A stretch of DNA of 6,241 nt from Phycisphaerales bacterium (lineage in GTDB: Bacteria; Planctomycetota; Phycisphaerae; Phycisphaerales; UBA1924), in contig SLFH01000103.1 in NCBI GenBank assembly GCA_007124345.1, forward strand, positions 1 to 6,241. The letters run 5' to 3'. Both the position numbers and the translations under genes were made by a program. Of this stretch, positions 1 through 6,241 are shown piece after piece; the first letter of the stretch is position 1; each line of letters begins with the position of its first letter. The notes beneath the pieces were generated by a model. The model was given only the letters and a program-made list of their open reading frames with translations. It did not search any database and was not told where the DNA came from.

Positions 1-237
1 CTCGTCCGCTCGTTCGCCGCACGACTCGCCGATCGCTCAGGTCGAAAAATCCACTTTCAGGACGAACGCCTCACCAGCGCCGAGGCGGACTGGGCGATGG
101 CGGGCAGCGGGCTGACCCACGCCCAGAAGAAGCGTCTCCGCGACGCCCTGGCGGCCGCCGCGATCCTCCGCGACTTCCTCGCCTCCCTCGACCGGGCCGC
201 CCCCCCCGATCCCGACGGGGCCCCCGACGACGCATGA
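1..237 (+). CDS. ruvX: YqgF/RuvX family pre-16S rRNA nuclease (C-terminal part)
   Basis: The first 78 codons visible are the C-terminal half of a YqgF/RuvX protein; the start and N-terminal RNase H-like strands lie upstream of the window. Seen directly: FQDERLTSAEA (fragment residues 19-29) matches the family's DERLT.EA motif. LRDALAAAAILRDFL (46-60) matches the conserved C-terminal helix with its acidic residue (D48 here), normally written D..AA..IL..YL. A short acidic, proline-rich tail follows (PPDPDGAPDDA) and the gene ends in TGA. Family knowledge: YqgF processes the 5' end of pre-16S rRNA in the cytoplasm and was earlier proposed to be a Holliday-junction resolvase, hence the symbol. 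The tail is coded through a run of eight C (200-207), a place prone to sequencing indels, but the frame stays plausible to the stop. Nothing suggests a pseudogene. Confidence 0.85.
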   Translation, partial: LVRSFAARLADRSGRKIHFQDERLTSAEADWAMAGSGLTHAQKKRLRDALAAAAILRDFLASLDRAAPPDPDGAPDDA

Positions 238-252
238 GGGTTCGGATTCAGG

Positions 253-267
253 CCCGGACCATCCGGG
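253..267. other. Small GC hairpin after ruvX
   Basis: A perfect inverted repeat with 6-bp arms, CCCGGA / TCCGGG, and a 3-nt spacer (CCA) begins 15 nt after the ruvX stop. No T-run follows, so it does not look like a standard intrinsic terminator. It could slow transcription or protect the ruvX mRNA end. In DNA this rich in GC, a 6-bp palindrome can also occur by chance. Confidence 0.3.
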
Positions 268-353
268 AATGTGCGCAATATCGGGCCGGTTGTCGCTCTT
301 GAAGCCCTCCCGCCCGATACAACCTGCCGAGGGTGGCGACAATCTTCACCGTC

Positions 354-359
354 AGGAGG
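354..359 (+). promoter_or_regulatory. Shine-Dalgarno site of the LolA-like gene
   Basis: A perfect AGGAGG lies 6 nt before GTG 366, the ideal distance. It is the strongest ribosome-binding match in the window and the main reason for choosing 366 as the start. In-frame GTG codons at 333 and 360 are less well placed: 333 has only GAGG directly abutting it, and 360 abuts the AGGAGG itself. Confidence 0.6.
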
Positions 360-365
360 GTGCCC

Positions 366-1217
366 GTGCTGACAACGCTTGCGACTGTATTGATGATGGC
401 CCTCACCACGCTCCAGAGCGCGATGCTCTCGCTCGCCCAACCCGAAGCCGAGCCGGAGGCCCCGATCCGCACCGCCGACGACCTGCTCCTCGCCCTGGAG
501 CGCGAGGGCGAGGGCATCCGCACCCTCCGCGCGGGCATCCGCTACCAACGCGAGTTCGCCGTCGCCGGCGACATCCAGACCCGCACCGGCACGCTCTACT
601 ACCGATCGGCACCCTCCGATGAAGGCGGGCCCGACAGCCGCGCCTTCGCAGTCAACTTCGACACGATGCAGGTCGGCGGCGTCCTCCACCGCGACCGCGA
701 GATGGTCTACATCTTCGACGGCTCGTGGGTCGTCGAGAAGCACCCCCGCGAGCGCCAGTTCATCAAGCGCCGCGTCGTGCCCGAGGGCCAGGCGTTCGAC
801 CCCCTCCGCCTCGGCGAGGGACCGTTCCCGATCCCCATCGGCCAGAGGCGCGACGACATCGTCGAACGCTTCGAGGCGACGCTCGCCCCCGTCGAGGAAG
901 GGCTGTGGGACGAAGCACTGGTCGACTTCGCCTCGCGCAGCACGACTTTCCAGCTCCGCCTGGTCCCCCGCGCCGCGTTCGCGCGGGAACTGGAGCTGAC
1001 CGAGGTGCGGATCTGGTACGAGCAGAGCAGCGAAGGCCCGCTGAGGCTCCTGCCCCGTATGGCCTGGACCAAAACCGCCGACGAGGACGAATCGATCGTG
1101 CAGCTGATCAATGTGCGTTTCAACGAGCCGCTGCCCGAGGGCGTGATCGACACCGTGCCGCCGGGCGCTGGCTGGGATGTCGACATCCGCGACGACTTCG
1201 CAGAGAGGCGCCGATGA
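366..1217 (+). CDS. Exported LolA-like (outer-membrane lipoprotein carrier fold) protein
   Basis: This is a predicted exported protein of 283 residues. Residues 1-24 form a hydrophobic signal segment ending SLA before QPEAEPEA, a likely signal peptidase I site. The rest resembles LolA/LolB-type half-barrel proteins: an N-terminal helix (DDLLLALEREGEGIRTLRA), then strands with GTLYYR, then YIFDGSWVVEKHPRERQ (from residue 115), which recalls the family's FDG..W.Y....QV segment. DPLRLGEGPFPIPIGQ (145-160) marks the loop before the second half. Family knowledge: this fold binds lipid or lipoprotein acyl chains in the periplasm. The ligand here is unknown, and calling it true LolA would be too strong. 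The start is uncertain: GTG 366 has an ideal Shine-Dalgarno, but GTG 333 would add 11 residues containing RR, giving the usual positive n-region of a signal peptide. The stop overlaps the next start (ATGA), so the two genes are probably translationally coupled. Confidence 0.65.
   Translation: MLTTLATVLMMALTTLQSAMLSLAQPEAEPEAPIRTADDLLLALEREGEGIRTLRAGIRYQREFAVAGDIQTRTGTLYYRSAPSDEGGPDSRAFAVNFDTMQVGGVLHRDREMVYIFDGSWVVEKHPRERQFIKRRVVPEGQAFDPLRLGEGPFPIPIGQRRDDIVERFEATLAPVEEGLWDEALVDFASRSTTFQLRLVPRAAFARELELTEVRIWYEQSSEGPLRLLPRMAWTKTADEDESIVQLINVRFNEPLPEGVIDTVPPGAGWDVDIRDDFAERRR
1204..1208 (+). promoter_or_regulatory. Shine-Dalgarno site and coupled start of the TPR peptidase gene
   Basis: AGAGG lies 5 nt before ATG 1214, inside the last codons of the LolA-like gene. 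With the ATGA stop/start overlap at 1214-1217, this points to translational coupling and fixes the start of the downstream gene. The same reading frame is open far upstream, to about 725, but only as a shadow of the LolA-like gene. Confidence 0.5.
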
Positions 1218-3910
1218 GGCGGCGGCTCGCTCCGGCCCTAGCGCTCTTTGTCGCGGCGCTGCTGCCCGCGCACGCGCTGGCGCAGGCCGAGGGGCGTCCG
1301 AGCACGGCCCCCGAGGGCGCGCTCGACGCGCCGGCGCCGACCGAACGCAGCGACATCTCGCCGACCGTCCGCCGACTGCTCGACTCTGAGTTCATCGACG
1401 AAGAAAGCGCCCGCCGACTCCGCCTCTTCCACGGGCTCTGGACCACCGAAGACCTGCAATCGCCCGGCGCGATGGCGACGGTCGCCCTCAGGCGGGGCCT
1501 GCTCGACCACCCCGCCCTCCAAGACGAGCTGACGCCGACGCTTGTGCGCGCCGAGGCGAAGGTGCTGCGGGGCGAGCTGCCCGAAGCGCTGGCGCTGCTC
1601 GATGGCGACGGCTCCGTCCGGGCCGCAGCACTGCGCGCCGAGGCGCTCTTCCTGGCGGGCCGACTGCAAGAGGCGGAGGCGGAGACCGCCCGCCTGCTGC
1701 GCGACACCCCTCGCCGTGCGCTCACCGACGACGCGGGCGCGATCGCGGCGTTCGCTCGCGCCATGACGCTCCGCCTGAACTTCTTCGGCCCAGGCTCCGC
1801 CGAGGCGGGCGTCGCGTCGGACTTCCAGGCGCTCATGCGCCTGCTCGCGCGCGGGCGCGACGAGGTCGACCGCCTCGACTGGACCGTCCGCCTCGCCGAG
1901 GCCGAGCTGCTCTTCAGCAAGCGTCAGTTCTCCGAGGCGGCCGACGCGCTCAACGAGGTCATCCGCCTGAACCCCGGCCTCGCCCGCGCGTGGTACCTCG
2001 CGGGCCGGATGCGCGTCGAGGGGTTCGACTTCGCCGGCGCGACGCAGATCGCGGCGCGCCTCGACGCCCTCGCCTCGGAAGTCCCGGGTGCCGCACGTCG
2101 CACCAGCGTCTACGCCGATCTCTTGCTCGCCAGAACGATGCTGCGCCAGGGCGACTGGCGGGCCGGGCTCGAAGCGCTGCGCCCCACGCTCGCCCGCTAC
2201 CCGAAGATGCGCGAAGCGCTCGCGGTCGAAGCGGCGCTGGTCGCCTCGTCGTTCGCCTTCGCCGACGCCGAGGCGCTGCTCAGCGCGTTCGACGCCCGCT
2301 CGCCCGGCTCGCCCATGGCGCTCTACGAGGCCGGGCGTGAGCTGGCGTTCGGACGCCAGTACGAGGAAGCCGCGGACCTGCTCGAACGCGCCAACGCGCT
2401 CTTGCCCACCTGGGCCGACCCCGTGCTCGAGCTTGGGCTTCTGGAGATGCAGTCCGGTCGCGACGACCGCGCCCGCCTGTGGCTGCGCCGCGCGGTCCGC
2501 ATGGACCCGTTCAACCGCCGGGCCGAAAACAGCTTCCGCGTGATCGAAGAGCTCGCGAGCTACAACACGCTCGAGAGCGATCACTTCATCGTCCGCTACA
2601 AGCCCGGCATCGACGCGTTGCTCGCTCGCGAGATGATCGAGGAAGCCGAACGCATCCACGAGCGCGTCGCCGGCGACGGGCCCGGCGGGATCGACCACAC
2701 GCCCCCGCGCAAAACCACTGTCGAGCTTATGCCCGATCACGAATGGTTCAGCGTCCGCATCACCGGCATGCCCGCGATCCACACGATGGCCGCGGCGACC
2801 GGGCCGGTGATCGCCATGGAGTCGCCCCGCGGCGGGGCTCGCCAGTCCGTCGGGTTTTACGACTGGGCCCGCGTGCTCCAGCACGAGTACGCCCACACCG
2901 TCACGCTCAGCCGCACACGCAACCGCATCCCCCACTGGTTCACCGAAGCCGCGGCGGTCCACCTCGAAGACCGCCCGATGCCACCCGAATGGATCGGCCT
3001 GCTCGCCTCGGCCTACCGCGAGGGCCGCCTGTTCGACCTCGACAAGATCAACCTCGGGTTCATCCGCCCCGAGCGCCCCGCCGACCGCTCGCTCGCGTAC
3101 GCGCAAGGGGCGTGGATGTACCGCTTCATCATCGACGCGTGGGGCGACCGGGCGCCGCTGGAGTTGATGGACCAGTACGCCAAGGGCCGCTCGGAACGCG
3201 AAGCCGTGCGCGAGGTGCTCGGCGTCGAGGTCCACGAGTTCATGAAGCTGTTCATGATCCGCGCCCGCGAAGACCTGCAATCCTGGGGCGTCCTGCCGCA
3301 AGAGGGTCAGCCCGACGCGGGAGAACTGCTCGGCTCGTTCGTCAAGGAGTCCTACGGCGGCGGGCCCGACCCGCTCCGCCTGCGCATCCTCCTCGCAGAA
3401 CACCCCGACCACACCGGTCTCCTGCGGGCCGTCGCGGTTTCGCGCTCCGACGGCAACCGGCTCGACGATCAGGCACGGGAGCTCTGGGAACGCCTCGCGA
3501 CGCTCATGCCCCACGACCCCGAGCCCAGGCGACGCCTCGTCCGCCACGCCCGCGCCAGCGGCGAGGACGAAGTCGCCATCGAGCACCTCGAATGGCTCGA
3601 CGAGCGCGAGCAGCACTCTCCGGCGTACGCCGCCGAACTGGCGCGCCGGTACGCCGAGCTCGAACAGTTCGGAGACGCGCTGGCGAAGGCGAACCGGGCC
3701 GCGACGATCGCGCCCTTCGACGCCTCGACACGCGAGTTCGCAGCGACGATCGCGCTGCGGGCGGGCGAGCATCGCCACGCCGAGCGCCACCTGGTCGCCC
3801 TCGGCGAGATCGAGCCGGGGCGAGAGATCCACAAGCGACGGCTGGAGGCGGTGCGACGGCTGATCGAGGAATCGTCCTCAGCGCCCCAAACAGAGCGAGA
3901 CTCAGGATGA
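1214..3910 (+). CDS. Exported TPR protein with central HEXXH (peptidase MA-like) domain
   Basis: This protein of 898 residues starts with a classic signal peptide: MRRR, a hydrophobic core, then AHALA before Q24. Residues about 50-440 are helical, with TPR-like pairs such as AELLFSKRQFSEAADALNEV followed by IRLNPGLARAWYLAGRM (about 226-295). A second clear group spans 368-440 (YEAGRELAFGRQYEEAADLL, then MDPFNRRAE). The central domain begins near Y450 (LESDHFIVRY). It carries HEYAH at 557-561 and, 17 residues later, E578 in PHWFTEAAAVHLE. This is the gluzincin pattern of two zinc histidines, a catalytic Glu and a third Glu ligand, as in peptidase MA-like/DUF1570 proteins. The usual E-G-x-A is E-A-A-A here, but all metal and catalytic residues are present. 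More TPR-like helices follow at about 768-877 (DALAKANRAATIAPFDAS). An active periplasmic or surface zinc protease is inferred; the substrate is unknown. The gene is coupled to the LolA-like gene, and its 3' end overlaps the converging acyltransferase by 9 bp. Confidence 0.8.
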   Translation: MRRRLAPALALFVAALLPAHALAQAEGRPSTAPEGALDAPAPTERSDISPTVRRLLDSEFIDEESARRLRLFHGLWTTEDLQSPGAMATVALRRGLLDHPALQDELTPTLVRAEAKVLRGELPEALALLDGDGSVRAAALRAEALFLAGRLQEAEAETARLLRDTPRRALTDDAGAIAAFARAMTLRLNFFGPGSAEAGVASDFQALMRLLARGRDEVDRLDWTVRLAEAELLFSKRQFSEAADALNEVIRLNPGLARAWYLAGRMRVEGFDFAGATQIAARLDALASEVPGAARRTSVYADLLLARTMLRQGDWRAGLEALRPTLARYPKMREALAVEAALVASSFAFADAEALLSAFDARSPGSPMALYEAGRELAFGRQYEEAADLLERANALLPTWADPVLELGLLEMQSGRDDRARLWLRRAVRMDPFNRRAENSFRVIEELASYNTLESDHFIVRYKPGIDALLAREMIEEAERIHERVAGDGPGGIDHTPPRKTTVELMPDHEWFSVRITGMPAIHTMAAATGPVIAMESPRGGARQSVGFYDWARVLQHEYAHTVTLSRTRNRIPHWFTEAAAVHLEDRPMPPEWIGLLASAYREGRLFDLDKINLGFIRPERPADRSLAYAQGAWMYRFIIDAWGDRAPLELMDQYAKGRSEREAVREVLGVEVHEFMKLFMIRAREDLQSWGVLPQEGQPDAGELLGSFVKESYGGGPDPLRLRILLAEHPDHTGLLRAVAVSRSDGNRLDDQARELWERLATLMPHDPEPRRRLVRHARASGEDEVAIEHLEWLDEREQHSPAYAAELARRYAELEQFGDALAKANRAATIAPFDASTREFAATIALRAGEHRHAERHLVALGEIEPGREIHKRRLEAVRRLIEESSSAPQTERDSG

Positions 3911-4693
3911 ATCCTGCGATGAACCACGCGACGAGCGCCGAGATGATCGCTTGGAGGAGCCCTTGCCGCCCCGTGCGTCGGACGGCGCCGGCTCGCTGCT
4001 GACCTCCCAGCCCGTCCAGTCCCGGTAGAGGTTCTGCAGCTCGGCCGCGATCTCGTTCGGGGCTTGGTCCGCTTGGAGCTCGACGGGCTCTTTGATGTGC
4101 ACCGTGAAGCGTCCGGGCCTCCACAGGCTCGCCCACGCCGGATCGACCGTCCGCCCGCCCTCGATGAGCAGCGGCAGCACGGGCGCCTTGGTCTTGCGGA
4201 CCAGCACACCCACGCCGGGCAGAAACGGGCGGAGGGTTTTGGCGGGGCGTTCCAGCCCGCCCTCTGGGAAGATGCCCAGCACGCCGCCGTCCTTGAGGTG
4301 GCGGACCGCCTCGCGCAGGCCGCCGGAGGTCGGGCGCTCGCGATCGACGAAGATGACGCGATGCCACCTCCAGATCGGTTCGAGCCACGGGTGGCGCATG
4401 TCCTGGGCCATCACCCAGCGGATCGGGAAGGGACAAACCGCCTGGACGAGCAGCGGGTCGACCCCGGCGGTGTGATTGGCGACGACGATCAGGGGTCCGG
4501 GCGCGCGCACCTCGGGCATGTGCTCGGCGCCACGCACGCGAAGACCCTGGAACAGGAGGGTGTACCCCCGGCCGAACCGGTAGAGCAGCCCGCCGGCGAT
4601 ATTCCCCCACGGGTTGTCCAAGAGCCAGCGCGTGACGAAGCCGGCAAACACGAGGGCGACAAGGCCCGCGATGATCCAGAGGGCCACGCTCAC
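3902..4693 (-). CDS. Membrane-anchored PlsC-type 1-acylglycerol-3-phosphate acyltransferase
   Basis: This enzyme of 263 residues is of the lysophosphatidate acyltransferase family, which transfers an acyl chain to lysophosphatidic acid to make phosphatidic acid at the inner membrane. All four family blocks are visible: NHTAGVD (73-79, catalytic NHx4D), the block II region HRVIFVDRER (111-120), FPEGG (142-146, with G in place of the common T of FPEGTR), and VLPLLIEGG (172-180). An N-terminal membrane helix (residues 3-20) precedes the domain. The start is uncertain. GTG 4693 is used here; an in-frame TTG at 4711 would add six residues. Neither has a Shine-Dalgarno, and the frame stays open to 5014 but would then run into rarA. 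The last 19 residues are a serine/arginine repeat, GSSKRSSRRSSRGSSQDSS, with odd third-base composition and a hydrophobic helix in the -1 frame; see findings. The substrate could be another lipid or glycerol acceptor, as family members vary. Confidence 0.85.
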   Translation of the reverse strand: MSVALWIIAGLVALVFAGFVTRWLLDNPWGNIAGGLLYRFGRGYTLLFQGLRVRGAEHMPEVRAPGPLIVVANHTAGVDPLLVQAVCPFPIRWVMAQDMRHPWLEPIWRWHRVIFVDRERPTSGGLREAVRHLKDGGVLGIFPEGGLERPAKTLRPFLPGVGVLVRKTKAPVLPLLIEGGRTVDPAWASLWRPGRFTVHIKEPVELQADQAPNEIAAELQNLYRDWTGWEVSSEPAPSDARGGKGSSKRSSRRSSRGSSQDSS

Positions 4694-4714
4694 GGCGGGC
4701 GATGTTAGCAAGCG

Positions 4715-4743
4715 TTTACGAACGGGGGCTGAATCACGGGCAA
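4715..4743 (-). promoter_or_regulatory. Weak sigma-70-like promoter candidate for the acyltransferase
   Basis: Read on the - strand, TTGCCC (4738-4743; 4 of 6 matches to TTGACA) and CGTAAA (4715-4720; 3 of 6 matches to TATAAT) are separated by exactly 17 bp. Transcription would begin near 4708, giving a short leader before GTG 4693 and excluding TTG 4711 as the start. The box also overlaps a small palindrome, CGTT-TACG-AACG (4713-4724). The match is weak and could be chance. Confidence 0.18.
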
Positions 4744-4767
4744 GAAACCGGGGCGAGGGGTGCTGGG

Positions 4768-4783
4768 GAAGGCAACGGCCTTC
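4768..4783. other. Hairpin in the divergent intergenic region
   Basis: A perfect inverted repeat GAAGGC-AACG-GCCTTC has 6-bp arms and a 4-nt loop. There is no flanking T-run on either strand, so it is not a standard terminator. It could be a regulator-binding palindrome or a leader stem-loop, or it could be chance. Confidence 0.3.
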
Positions 4784-4934
4784 TGCTGCACTTCGAACGA
4801 CGCGATCAAGCGCCCAAAGCCAAGCCTCGGCCGCAGAACGAAGCAGTGCCCTGCGCCCAGCCCAGTGCGCCCCGCGCCCGCTCTCCCCGCTTGGAGCGAT
4901 TCCGCCGATGCCCGTCCCGCTTACTGTTCGGCGG

Positions 4935-6241
4935 ATGGCCGACCTCTTCCAAGCCCGCCGGGACCAGGCCCGCTCGCGCGTCGAGCCGCTGGCGGTCCGC
5001 ATGCGCCCGCGCACGCTCGACGAGGTCGCCGGCCAGCGTCACATCATCGGCGAGGGCAAGCTGCTGCGCAGGATGGTCGACGCGGACGCGATCACCAGCC
5101 TCCTCCTCCACGGCCCCCCCGGAACCGGCAAGACCACCCTCGCGGGCGTGATCGCCGGGGCGACGAAGCGCCGCTTCGAGCGTGAGAACGCCGCGAGCGT
5201 CGGCGTGAAGCGCATCAGAGAGATCATCGACGAGGCGACGCGCCGTGTCGAAGACGGCGGGCCCCGGACCATCCTGTTTCTGGACGAGATACACCGCTTT
5301 ACCAAGGCCCAGCAGGATGTGCTGCTCGGCGATGTCGAGCGGGGGCTGATCACGCTGATCGGGGCGACGACGGAGAACCCGATGTTCGCGTGCAACTCGG
5401 CGCTGGTCAGCCGCAGCACGCTCTTCCGCCTCGAACCCCTCTCCGAGGACGACATCGTCGGCGTGCTGCGTCGGGCCATCGCCGACCCCGAGCGGGGCTA
5501 CGGCAACCTCAAGATCCGCGCCGACGAGGACGCCCTGCGCGTCTGGGCGACCAAGAGCGACGGGGACGCCCGACGGGCGCTGACGGCGCTGGAGGTCGCG
5601 GTGTTGTCTTCAGCCACTCCATCGGGCGGCGCGCCGGGAGAGGCCGGCGAGATCGTGATCGATCGGCAAGTCGCCGAGGACTCGATCCAGCAGAAGGCGG
5701 CGGTCTACGACGGGACGGGCGACGAGCACTACGACGCCGCCAGCGCCATGATCAAGTCCGTCCGGGGCTCGGACCCCGACGCGGCGGTCTACTGGATCGC
5801 GCGGATGCTCGAAGCGGGCGAGGACCCGCGCTTCATCGCCCGACGCCTGGCGATCCTCGCCAGCGAGGACATCGGCAACGCCGAGCCCAGGGCGATCATG
5901 GTCGCCCAGGCCGCGTGGCAGCTCGTCGAGCGGATCGGCATGCCCGAGGCGCGGATCACCCTCGCCCAGGCGGCGGTCTTCCTCGCCCTCAGCCCCAAGA
6001 GCAACGCCTCGTACATGGCGATCGAGAAGGCCGCCGAAGACCTCCGCGAGGGCCGGACCCGCCCCGTCCCTCCCTTCATCCAGGACACCAACACGCTCAA
6101 AGGCGTCCACGCCCCGGGCCAGAAGCTCGTCAAGGGCAAGGGGTATCAGTACAGCCACGACGCGGCGTATGTCGCGATCGGGGGCGTCACGCACCAGGAC
6201 TACCTCGGCGTCGAGCAGCGGTACTACCTCCCCACCGAGAG
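4935..6241 (+). CDS. rarA: Replication-associated recombination protein A (RarA/MgsA), AAA+ ATPase; 3' end cut by window
   Basis: The 435 visible codons encode nearly all of a RarA/MgsA/WRNIP1-type AAA+ ATPase, a cytoplasmic DNA-dependent ATPase acting at stalled replication forks. Seen in order: N-terminal PLAVRMRPRTLDEVAGQ, Walker A GPPGTGKT (60-67), the family's SVGVKRIRE segment, Walker B LFLDEIHRF with D117/E118, sensor 1 GATTENP (143-149), arginine finger in LVSRS (R160), and sensor 2 in SDGDARRALTALE. The C-terminal oligomerisation region includes YDGTGDEHYDAASAMIKSVR, RLAILASEDIGNA and LSPKSNASY, and the end YLGVEQRYYLPTE is close to the usual C-terminus. ATG 4935 gives MADLFQARR, which fits the M-DLF start common in the family. 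An in-frame ATG at 4908 would add nine residues and has only a distant GGAG. A short linker around residues 223-238 (SSATPSGGAPGEAGE) has less GC-biased codons than the rest and is probably a variable loop. All catalytic residues are present. Confidence 0.95.
   Translation, partial: MADLFQARRDQARSRVEPLAVRMRPRTLDEVAGQRHIIGEGKLLRRMVDADAITSLLLHGPPGTGKTTLAGVIAGATKRRFERENAASVGVKRIREIIDEATRRVEDGGPRTILFLDEIHRFTKAQQDVLLGDVERGLITLIGATTENPMFACNSALVSRSTLFRLEPLSEDDIVGVLRRAIADPERGYGNLKIRADEDALRVWATKSDGDARRALTALEVAVLSSATPSGGAPGEAGEIVIDRQVAEDSIQQKAAVYDGTGDEHYDAASAMIKSVRGSDPDAAVYWIARMLEAGEDPRFIARRLAILASEDIGNAEPRAIMVAQAAWQLVERIGMPEARITLAQAAVFLALSPKSNASYMAIEKAAEDLREGRTRPVPPFIQDTNTLKGVHAPGQKLVKGKGYQYSHDAAYVAIGGVTHQDYLGVEQRYYLPTE

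Larger units (their letters stand above)
4694..4934. other. Divergent intergenic region between acyltransferase and rarA
   Basis: These 241 bp separate two divergently transcribed genes, so both promoters are expected here. It is GC-rich, and I see no tRNA-like cloverleaf and no convincing small gene. Frames open across it on both strands continue into rarA or the acyltransferase and look like composition-driven shadows. It holds a 6-bp-arm hairpin (4768-4783) and a weak leftward promoter candidate (4715-4743). For rarA I find no acceptable -35/-10 pair. Confidence 0.5.

Noticed and set aside
200..207. Run of eight C in the ruvX tail as a phase-variable tract
   Set aside because: It is short and occurs in a housekeeping gene after the conserved domain; runs of C are expected at this base composition (another of seven is in rarA at 5114-5120).
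290..323. Promoter for the LolA-like gene (TTGTCG ... TACAAC)
   Set aside because: The spacer is 22 bp, too long for a sigma-70 promoter, and the shorter pairing with TTGAAG (299-304) leaves only 13 bp.
57..743. Open frame on the - strand over the ruvX end and the first half of the LolA-like gene
   Set aside because: It is antisense to two genes with recognisable motifs; its sequence is Ala/Gly/Arg-rich and shows no domain.
1238..3832. Very long open frame (864 codons) on the - strand opposite the TPR peptidase gene
   Set aside because: It is the mirror of a GC-rich gene, where antisense stops are rare. It shows no recognisable domain, while the + strand has a signal peptide, TPR-like repeats and an intact zinc site.
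3907..4002. Small + strand ORF starting in an ATGA overlap with the TPR gene (MNPAMNHATSAEM...)
   Set aside because: It has 31 codons, lies antisense to the acyltransferase 3' end, and lacks a Shine-Dalgarno. Its polar sequence is what the complement of hydrophobic codons gives.
4694..5014. N-terminal extension of the acyltransferase to ATG 5014
   Set aside because: It would overlap the start of rarA on the opposite strand and adds about 107 Arg/Ser/Ala-rich residues with no domain ahead of a natural membrane-anchor start.
4806..5294. Open frame on the - strand across the rarA 5' end
   Set aside because: It lies opposite the RarA Walker A region and has no motif; it is a composition shadow.

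Overview
This is a GC-rich window of about 6.2 kb, probably from a bacterial chromosome. Codons strongly prefer G or C in third position. Several traits suggest a planctomycete, perhaps class Phycisphaerae: the base composition, few clear Shine-Dalgarno sites, and a secreted TPR/peptidase-MA-like protein next to a LolA-like periplasmic protein. That placement is inferred from gene style, not from a marker gene.

Layout. Positions 1-237 (+) hold the C-terminal end of the YqgF/RuvX nuclease. A 128-bp gap follows, with a small hairpin and a perfect AGGAGG. Next comes a two-gene + strand unit: a LolA-like exported protein (366-1217) joined by an ATGA overlap to an 898-residue exported TPR protein (1214-3910). 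The TPR protein has a central HEXXH metallopeptidase-like domain. On the - strand, a membrane-anchored PlsC-type acyltransferase (3902-4693) converges on the TPR gene, and the two 3' ends overlap by 9 bp. A 241-bp divergent intergenic region (4694-4934) separates it from rarA (4935 to the window end, +), an AAA+ replication-fork ATPase that lacks only its last few residues.

How the genes relate. The LolA-like and TPR/peptidase genes are very probably co-translated, and both products are predicted to work outside the cytoplasm, so a shared envelope role is a fair guess. The acyltransferase belongs to phospholipid synthesis. YqgF/RuvX and RarA are housekeeping proteins for rRNA maturation or DNA repair. 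There is no mobile element, CRISPR array, tRNA, rRNA or clear defence system.

The most unusual signal is the 3' end of the acyltransferase. In frame it encodes a serine/arginine four-residue repeat with atypical third-base composition. The -1 frame over the same bases encodes a good hydrophobic helix with the usual GC-rich third positions. This could be a past or present frameshift, or dual-frame constraint. I see no strong evidence for a wholly new system.
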